A stretch of DNA of 64,000 bases, from assembly GCA_022446795.1 (NCBI GenBank), contig JAKVBX010000001.1, forward strand, positions 89,357-153,356. Direction: 5' to 3'. Shown here one piece after another: positions 58,629 through 64,000 of the stretch. The notes below the pieces were generated by a model that was not told the origin of the DNA, ran no database searches, and saw only the letters and a program-made list of their open reading frames with translations. The translations under genes and the position numbers were made by a program. How positions within the stretch are numbered: the stretch's first letter is position 1; the number at the start of each line of letters is the position of its first letter. This DNA comes from Phycisphaerales bacterium. GTDB lineage: Bacteria; Planctomycetota; Phycisphaerae; Phycisphaerales; SM1A02.

Positions 58629-60338
58629 ATGCCGGACATCATGACTCCACTTCTCGCCGCCATGCCGCTGAGTGTCTGGGACGCCGTCGTCTTCTTCGGT
58701 TTCCTCGCCTTCGTCGTCGTCGTCAGCCTCTGGGCCTCGCGTAACAACAGGACGTCGGAGGACTACTTCCTCGCGGGACGGAAGCTCACGTGGCCCCTGA
58801 TCGGCATCTCGCTGATCGCATCGAACATCTCCTCCGAGCACTTCGTCGGCATGACGGGTGCCGCCTTCGGCGAACAGGGACTGGCCGTGGCCGCCTGGGA
58901 GTGGATCGCCGCGATCGCACTGGTTCTCGTGGGCTGGTTCATGCTGCCACGGTTCCTCTCGGCCGGCATCTACACCATTCCGCAGTACCTGGAGTTCCGC
59001 TACAACCCGGCGACCCGGTCGATCATGGCCACCTACATGTTGATCATCTATGTCATCGGCCTCTTCGCCATGACGCTGTATGGCGGCGCGGTGGCGATCG
59101 ACGCCCTCTTCGATCTGTCGACTTCCTTTGCCGACTGGTTCGGGCTGATGCCCGCGAGCGAAGTCCTCGCACGGGAGGCCAATGGTGAGACCATTGCACT
59201 CATGGACCAGGCATCATGGTGGGCCACCGTCGCGGGTATCTGGCTCATCGGGATCATCGCTGGCGCCTATACCGCCTGGGGTGGACTGCCGGCCGTCATC
59301 TGGACCGACTTCATCCAGGGCATCACGCTCCTGGTCGGCGGCACGCTGGTGCTCTGGTTCGCCGTCACTGAACTGGGAGAGGGGTCCTTCTTCGAAGGCT
59401 GGTCCGCCTTCACGGAACACAGCCATGAGAAACTGCACCTGATCAAGGACCGTGATCATGAGGCGCTGCCCTGGACCGCGCTCCTGGCGGGCATCTGGAT
59501 CCCGATCATCTTCTACTGGGGGCTCAACCAGTTCATCACGCAGCGGGCCCTGGCCGCCAAGAGCGTTGCCGAGGGACAGCGTGGTGTCATCCTCGCCGCG
59601 GCACTGAAACTCTACCTGCCGTTGATCGTCGTGATCCCGGGCATCATCGCCTGGCAGATGTATGCCGATGACAAACCGGAGATGGGCGACAAGGCCTACC
59701 CGTTCATGATCGCCGAGATCCTGCCATGGTGGCTTCGCGGCATCCTGCTCGCCGCACTGGCCGGGGCCGTCATGAGTACATTCAACTCCGGGCTCAATGC
59801 CGCCTCGACGATCTACACCATCGATGTTCATAAGCGGTGGTTCCAGCCGGGGATCTCATCGCGAGGCGAACTTCGCGTCGGCCGGATCGCCACGGTCTTC
59901 CTGGTCATCTTCGGCTGCCTGTGGGCCCCGGTGATTTCACAGTTCGGTGGCATCTTCCAGTACATCCAGGAAGTCAATCTCTACGTCTCCGCGCCGATCC
60001 TGGCGGTCTTCGTCGTCGGGATGATCGACCCGAAGATGCCTCCGCTCTCCGCGGTCTGTGGACTGATCATCGGACCGGTGATCTACGGGATCTGCCGGGA
60101 AGGTGATGTCCTGGTCCCGGCGATGTCCGCCTTCAACGAGTGGTCCTTCCTGCATCACGGCCTGATCGTGTTCCTCTCGGTCGCGGCCATCATGTGGATC
60201 ATTCGACTGGCGGCGCCACTGCCGAAACGACGGGCGATGCCACGCAGCGAACTGGACACGCGGACCCCGATGGACGTGTGGGTCTGCGGCGTGCTCGTGA
60301 TCGTGATCACGGCCGGGCTGTATGTCTGGCTGGCCTGA
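58629..60338 (+). CDS. sodium/solute symporter (SSS family)
   Basis: A 569-residue integral membrane protein of the sodium:solute symporter (SLC5) family, with about 13-14 hydrophobic spans. Family blocks include SEDYFLAGRKLTWPLIGISLIASNISSEHFVGMTG near the N-terminus (read in two adjoining segments) and AALAGAVMSTFNSGLNAAST in the middle, which contains the Na2-site residues. Members carry sugars, amino acids or organic acids with sodium. Long insertions between helices resemble SGLT-type sugar transporters. The exact substrate is unclear. ATG 58629 or a second ATG at 58641 could be the start; no strong ribosome site is visible. Confidence 0.88.
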   Translation: MPDIMTPLLAAMPLSVWDAVVFFGFLAFVVVVSLWASRNNRTSEDYFLAGRKLTWPLIGISLIASNISSEHFVGMTGAAFGEQGLAVAAWEWIAAIALVLVGWFMLPRFLSAGIYTIPQYLEFRYNPATRSIMATYMLIIYVIGLFAMTLYGGAVAIDALFDLSTSFADWFGLMPASEVLAREANGETIALMDQASWWATVAGIWLIGIIAGAYTAWGGLPAVIWTDFIQGITLLVGGTLVLWFAVTELGEGSFFEGWSAFTEHSHEKLHLIKDRDHEALPWTALLAGIWIPIIFYWGLNQFITQRALAAKSVAEGQRGVILAAALKLYLPLIVVIPGIIAWQMYADDKPEMGDKAYPFMIAEILPWWLRGILLAALAGAVMSTFNSGLNAASTIYTIDVHKRWFQPGISSRGELRVGRIATVFLVIFGCLWAPVISQFGGIFQYIQEVNLYVSAPILAVFVVGMIDPKMPPLSAVCGLIIGPVIYGICREGDVLVPAMSAFNEWSFLHHGLIVFLSVAAIMWIIRLAAPLPKRRAMPRSELDTRTPMDVWVCGVLVIVITAGLYVWLA

Positions 60339-60352
60339 GTGACGCCCGAAGA

Positions 60353-61114
60353 TCAGTGCGTCGTCGTGCCGCCGTTCACGTGCAGGTTCTGCCCGGTCAG
60401 GAAGCTGGAGGCCTCGCTGGCCAGGAAGACCACGGCGCCGGAAAGATCCGTCGGAACACCCATGCGGCCCAGCGGTACGGTCGATCGGTAGTTTTCCAAC
60501 TGGTCGGGCTGCGCCCCGGAATGCCGTTCCACCGGGATCCACCCCGGCGAGATCATGTTGACCGTGATCCCCTGGGGGGCCAGTTCGGTCGCCATGCTCC
60601 GCGTCCATCCGTTCTGCGCGCCCTTGGCCGCCACGTAGGGGCTGAAGTTGGGCGTTCCCCGGAGAAAGACCTCCGAACCGATGTTGATGATCCGACCCCA
60701 CTGCTGCGACCGCATGTGCGGCAGCGTCCGACGAGTCAGCAGGAACGGGCTCTTGACGAAGAAGTCGAGCATCTGCTGGTGGAAGTCCCAGTCGTATTCC
60801 TCGATCGGTCGCTGGGGCTGCTCCGGGGTGGCATTCACGACGAAGATGTCGATGCCCCCGAGGGCCGCTTCGGCTTCGCTGCAGATCCGATCGACCTCGG
60901 CCTCGTCGATGACCGACCCCCGCGAGAGGATGCCTTCGTACCCGGCCGCCTTGAATTCATCGAAACAGGCCGTCGCCCGCTCGACATTGTTGGCATAGTT
61001 CAGGACGACCCTGGCCCCATGAGCGGCCAGGGCAAAGGCCATGGCTCGACCCAGGCCGGTCGTGCTGCCGGTGACCAGTGCGACTCGGCCGGTGAGATCA
61101 AAGTCCGCATGCAT
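60353..61114 (-). CDS. SDR family oxidoreductase
   Basis: A 253-residue short-chain dehydrogenase/reductase. The cofactor motif TGSTTGLG (residues 15-22) and the catalytic YVAAK with Ser in NIGSEVF are present; the NAG motif reads VVNAT. Classical SDRs of this size act on sugars, steroids or acyl chains with NAD(P). It follows the STAS gene by five bases and converges on the symporter gene, 14 bp apart. The pairing with an anti-sigma antagonist is odd and may only reflect shared transcription. Confidence 0.88.
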   Translation of the reverse strand: MHADFDLTGRVALVTGSTTGLGRAMAFALAAHGARVVLNYANNVERATACFDEFKAAGYEGILSRGSVIDEAEVDRICSEAEAALGGIDIFVVNATPEQPQRPIEEYDWDFHQQMLDFFVKSPFLLTRRTLPHMRSQQWGRIINIGSEVFLRGTPNFSPYVAAKGAQNGWTRSMATELAPQGITVNMISPGWIPVERHSGAQPDQLENYRSTVPLGRMGVPTDLSGAVVFLASEASSFLTGQNLHVNGGTTTH

Positions 61115-61119
61115 CGTAT

Positions 61120-61494
61120 TCAGTCCTCGCTCGGAGTTGAGCTGCTGGAGTCATCCGGCCGAAATGCCAGCCGAGCCTGCCCGAGATCGGGGTAGATGCC
61201 GAACAGGCGATCAAGCCTGATGACCTGGAGCGCCTGCACAACGAGCCCCTTGACATTGCAGAGTTTCACGTCCCCACCGGCCGACTTCATCCTCTTCTTG
61301 AGAACGAGCAACGTCCCCAGCCCCGTACTGGAGATGTACTCCAGTTTCGAGCAGTCGATGATGAGCTTCGAGAACCCATTTCGAACCATCGCCTCGACAT
61401 CATCGGTGAACTGCTGGGCGTTCTCCCGGTTGATGCCGCCGTCCGCCACCAGGACGAAGACGTCCCGATCGATCTCGTGGGGGATGAACTCCAT
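61120..61494 (-). CDS. STAS domain anti-anti-sigma factor-like protein
   Basis: A 124-residue cytoplasmic STAS-domain protein. The phospho-acceptor segment is intact (DCSKLEYISSTGLGTLLVL), with the Ser that is phosphorylated by an anti-sigma kinase in SpoIIAA/RsbV-type proteins. A Ser/Asp-rich tail closes it. The frame is open another 65 codons upstream, but that part is a Gly/Arg-rich non-domain sequence, and ATG 61494 fits the fold. No anti-sigma kinase is seen in the window. The gene has a TATCCT box nine bases before the start and no ribosome site. Confidence 0.85.
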   Translation of the reverse strand: MEFIPHEIDRDVFVLVADGGINRENAQQFTDDVEAMVRNGFSKLIIDCSKLEYISSTGLGTLLVLKKRMKSAGGDVKLCNVKGLVVQALQVIRLDRLFGIYPDLGQARLAFRPDDSSSSTPSED

Positions 61495-61503
61495 GGACCG
61501 CGG

Positions 61504-61509
61504 AGGATA
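61504..61509 (-). promoter_or_regulatory. TANNNT box 9 nt before a start codon
   Basis: On the minus strand TATCCT ends nine bases before ATG 61494, with no Shine-Dalgarno. Confidence 0.35.
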
Positions 61510-61674
61510 CTCGCCCGGGGATCGGCCGTGTTCTCCCGGGGACTCACCGGATCGGTCCCCCCGGCCCAGGCCGGCGCCAGCCCCGGCGAGGCTCGTTTGG
61601 CCAATCAACCCGGCCCGGCATGGGACCCTTCTGAACCCCGCGACTCCATTTTTCCGTTGCCGGGAGTCTTGCCG

Positions 61675-61703
61675 TTGACAGACCACCACAAGTGGTAGAC
61701 CAT
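61675..61703 (+). promoter_or_regulatory. putative promoter with inverted repeat, tyrosine-rich gene 2
   Basis: A consensus -35 TTGACA (61675-61680) is followed by the inverted repeat ACCAC-n5-GTGGT (61682-61696). The -10 box is ambiguous (TAGACC at 61696 or GACCAT at 61698). The gene starts at 61777. The repeat could be an operator. Confidence 0.4.
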
Positions 61704-61776
61704 CGGAGCCGGCAAGTGAGACTACGGCATGTCAATCGGGATGACACCGGGAAGCATGCTCCTGGAGAATACAGAC

Positions 61777-62229
61777 ATGATGAAGATCAAAGAATCAGCC
61801 GGACGGCCCGGTTCCCCTTGGCGTCACCGGTCACTGACCCGTGCCCTGTCCTGCCTGGCTGCCATCGCGGTGACCGCCGCCGTCGGCAGCAACCAGGCCG
61901 AGGCGTCCAGTTCCATGTGGACGTACACGGACAACTCGTACGACCAGTGGGCCTATACCCAGCACCCGACCCTGGGCTATTCCAACAACTACTACTTGCA
62001 GTGGAATACCAGCTACGCCCCGTCATACCCCTACTACGACTACGGCTGGACCAACTACTACAACTACGCGCTCTATGGCCTGAGCTACTACGGCGCATAT
62101 GTTCCGCTCCAACCGAGCGTAGACAACGGCGGCAACCCACCGGGCGTGGTGTCGTCCAACCATGGCTACTGGCCCTGGTCGACCCCCTTCGACTCCTATT
62201 ACTGGCAACAGATCTACTGGAACCAGTGA
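61777..62229 (+). CDS. tyrosine-rich secreted protein 2
   Basis: A 150-residue secreted protein. GGAG lies nine bases before ATG 61777. A basic stretch (residues 1-22) and a hydrophobic core form a signal peptide ending AEA. The mature part has about 22 Tyr and eight or nine Trp, many Asn, Ser and Pro, and no Lys, Arg or Cys. It ends with an aromatic, Gln-rich tail (YYWQQIYWNQ). It matches the proteins at 58042 and 62306 in composition, not in alignable sequence. The last of these follows 76 bp downstream, probably in the same transcript. Confidence 0.72.
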   Translation: MMKIKESAGRPGSPWRHRSLTRALSCLAAIAVTAAVGSNQAEASSSMWTYTDNSYDQWAYTQHPTLGYSNNYYLQWNTSYAPSYPYYDYGWTNYYNYALYGLSYYGAYVPLQPSVDNGGNPPGVVSSNHGYWPWSTPFDSYYWQQIYWNQ

Positions 62230-62305
62230 GCCCGACGACAATCCCCACCGGAAGATGACAGAACCGGCCCGCAGCATGATGCTGCCGCCATTGAGGAGCA
62301 TGAGA

Positions 62306-62725
62306 ATGAACAACGCAATCAATTCAACGCTGGCCCGAGCCCGCTTCGGATCGCTTGGCTGCCTGTGCGTGATCGCCCTGGCCGCCATGATGGTTCAGCC
62401 GAGCTCGGCCAATGCCACCGGCTGGAACTACTACACGAGTCCCGCAATCTCGAATCCCTACCTGCCCTACTCGGCGAACTACTACGTCGATCACTACTAC
62501 GACTACAGCTACAGCCTGTTCCAGGATGATTTCGTCGAGACATACGATGGCTTGAACCCGGGCAGCTACGGTTCGGCCGTCTACGACGCCACCTATCCTG
62601 GCTACTTCAGCAGCCTGTTGAACGGAATGGCGTCGTCCTACACGAACACGTACTCCTATTGGAGCACGTACAACTGGAGCTACGACGTGCTCTACTACAA
62701 CTACGCGTGGAGCTACCTGTTCTGA
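62306..62725 (+). CDS. tyrosine-rich secreted protein 3
   Basis: A 139-residue secreted protein. GAGGAG lies seven bases before ATG 62306; an in-frame ATG six bases earlier is too close to it. The signal peptide ends ANA. The mature 101 residues contain 24 Tyr, five or so Trp, many Ser and Asn, and no Lys, Arg or Cys. The sequence is dominated by Tyr-Tyr, Ser-Tyr and Asn-Tyr pairs (NYYVDHYYDYSYS). A terminator follows. With the gene before it, it forms a likely two-gene unit for surface material. Confidence 0.72.
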   Translation: MNNAINSTLARARFGSLGCLCVIALAAMMVQPSSANATGWNYYTSPAISNPYLPYSANYYVDHYYDYSYSLFQDDFVETYDGLNPGSYGSAVYDATYPGYFSSLLNGMASSYTNTYSYWSTYNWSYDVLYYNYAWSYLF

Positions 62726-62751
62726 TCACCGTATTCACACGGATCACCAGG

Positions 62752-62785
62752 AAGGGCGTGGGAAAATCTCCCACGCCTTTTCTCT
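62752..62785 (+). terminator. rho-independent terminator
   Basis: GGCGTGGGA (62755-62763) pairs with 62769-62777, extended by A/T pairs, and is followed by TTTTCTCTT. Confidence 0.85.
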
Positions 62786-62795
62786 TGCGCCGTGA

Positions 62796-64000
62796 TCAGT
62801 CCCGGCCCGAACGAAGATGCGCCGTCCATGACCAGGGCATCGGATCCGGACCGTCCTGGTCCGTCATGCCATACCGCCCATGAAGCCAGGACCCCGTTCG
62901 TGAGAAGGTCAGTTTGAATGGCCCGTTCGCCTGCCTCGATGACCAGGTGCCCGTAATGGTGTCGCCCTTCAGAACACCCGTGATCGTGCCGGCCGGTCCT
63001 CCGAAGGTACCGGTCACTCGATCGCCCTCGATCGACAGGAGCATCGCCCCTCGACTGCTGGACCACTCGGCCGTGGGTGGACGAGCCGTATCGGGCTCCA
63101 GGGCGAAATCCAGGTCGGACAACGGCACACGACGTCGGATGACCTCCCGGCCATGTACATCGCTGATCCCGAGGATCACGACTGGACCCGGCTTCGCTTC
63201 CCAGTCGATCTCGATGGTGCCGAAGTTCGCACCCAGGTATGGGCGGCCGATCCGATTGCGATTGGGTGCCACACCCGTCCAGACCTCCGTGAGTCCGCTG
63301 GAGGTCAGGTCATACAGGGGGTAGAGACCGGGCTCCTCGGCGCGTGACACCTCCGCCCAGTGGGTGTCACCACTGATGAAGACGACACCCTCGGCCCTCG
63401 TGCGACGAATGAGGTCAATCAGGCGCTGGCGTTCATGAGGCATGTTGGCCCAGGCCTCCCAGCCATTGAACACCGGAAGGAACTGGGTACTCATCCCGAA
63501 CACGCGCAGGTCCGCAGGCTCCTGCAGCTGCTGCTCCAACCACTTCCATTGCGCCTCGCCGAGCATGGTTGATTCCGCATCATCGCGCGTGTCATAGGGG
63601 CCGATGAAGCCCTCCTCCATCGCTGGAGTGATCTCACGCTTCTGCAGCGGGGTTCGAAACGTCCGGACATCAAGAAGGATCAACTGCACACGCTGACCGG
63701 GCGGGCCCAGCAGGTACGAGTGGTAGATCCCGGGATGGGTTCGCCGGGACGAGTCCTCGGGCTCTTCGAAGAACGTCATGAAGACATCCTTGGACGCTTC
63801 CTTCTTCGAATATTCCAGGCCCGCATCATTGGCGCCGTAGTCATGGTCATCCCAGGTCGCGGCGATGGCCGAGTTGGCCTTCAGTTCCTCGTACCCGGGC
63901 TTGGCGCCCAGCATCGCGTACTTGTCGGCCAGGACCACCATGTCCTCGGTATCTCCATAGACGTTGTCCCCGAGAAACACGAACACGTCCGGATGCCAAC
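62796..64000 (-). CDS. PhoD-like alkaline phosphatase family protein, partial
   Basis: The C-terminal part (401 codons) of a minus-strand gene that runs out of the window on the right, so the start and signal are missing. Motifs of the PhoD-like metallophosphatase fold are clear: FVFLGDNVYGDTE (metal-binding Asp/Asn), TWDDHDYGANDAG, LDVRTFRTP, and ISGDTHWAEV. PhoD enzymes cleave phosphate mono- or diesters outside the cell and usually use iron and calcium. About 95 residues after the last phosphatase motif form an extra beta domain (residues near the end such as GTFGGPAGTITGVLKGDTITGTW), which may bind glycan or membrane. Confidence 0.85.
   Translation of the reverse strand, partial: WHPDVFVFLGDNVYGDTEDMVVLADKYAMLGAKPGYEELKANSAIAATWDDHDYGANDAGLEYSKKEASKDVFMTFFEEPEDSSRRTHPGIYHSYLLGPPGQRVQLILLDVRTFRTPLQKREITPAMEEGFIGPYDTRDDAESTMLGEAQWKWLEQQLQEPADLRVFGMSTQFLPVFNGWEAWANMPHERQRLIDLIRRTRAEGVVFISGDTHWAEVSRAEEPGLYPLYDLTSSGLTEVWTGVAPNRNRIGRPYLGANFGTIEIDWEAKPGPVVILGISDVHGREVIRRRVPLSDLDFALEPDTARPPTAEWSSSRGAMLLSIEGDRVTGTFGGPAGTITGVLKGDTITGTWSSRQANGPFKLTFSRTGSWLHGRYGMTDQDGPDPMPWSWTAHLRSGRD

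Overview
The window looks like a chromosomal segment of a high-GC planctomycete of the Phycisphaerae/Phycisphaerales type, probably marine and heterotrophic. The basis is a set of secreted proteins that end in paired dockerin-like calcium loops (nine genes) or in PAP-x-hydrophobic-Arg sorting tags (two genes), two formylglycine sulfatases, and many planctomycete-style beta-propeller and repeat proteins. I see no rRNA, tRNA, CRISPR array, phage or insertion sequence. Forty-nine genes are supported; the first and last are cut by the window edges.

Layout. 1-2140: a translationally coupled cluster (NHL propeller end, YtkA/FixH-like lipoprotein, di-heme MauG-type peroxidase). 2260-8141: a choice-of-anchor B surface protein, a DCC thioredoxin-like/lipase-maturation-factor fusion, and small secreted proteins. 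8273-11595: a Fur-type operator followed by feoA, feoB, a tiny membrane protein and a DUF2520 dehydrogenase. 11604-16962: a surface protein, 3-hydroxyanthranilate dioxygenase, a zincin, a trans-3-hydroxyproline-dehydratase-type enzyme, a tagged exported protein and a TPR lipoprotein. 17016-17291 is a non-coding stretch with three identical GAAA-loop mini-hairpins. 17325-21467: a thioredoxin-like exported protein and an M6 protease. 21674-26349 (minus strand): a four-gene coupled catabolic operon (TIM-barrel isomerase, UPF0261, creatininase-like, FAD oxidase). 26498-31692: an exported hydrolase, a P-domain protein, DJ-1/PfpI, a sulfatase and a pyrophosphatase-like protein. 31761-36890: two paralogous Cys-module plus propeller surface proteins that share upstream elements and terminators. 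37195-40244: an HtrA-type PDZ protease and a catalytically dead relative. 40458-48736: more propeller, sulfatase and beta-helix surface proteins. 48981-54425: a second coupled catabolic operon (enolase superfamily, old-yellow-enzyme type, Nramp-like transporter without metal ligands, DUF993 aldolase-like). 54430-64000: a giant exported LamG/propeller protein, three tyrosine-rich secreted proteins, a sodium symporter, a STAS/SDR pair and a partial PhoD-type phosphatase.

How it fits together. Most genes serve the cell surface or the turnover of organic matter: sulfatases, hydrolases, proteases, propellers and six-cysteine modules outside the cell, and two tightly coupled operons of unknown substrate inside. 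The parts I consider least described are the three Lys/Arg/Cys-free tyrosine-rich proteins, the two coupled operons, the six-cysteine GACC module shared by four proteins, the triple mini-hairpin region, and a set of seven genes with a TANNNT box only 6-9 nt before the start codon and no Shine-Dalgarno, which suggests leaderless transcripts.
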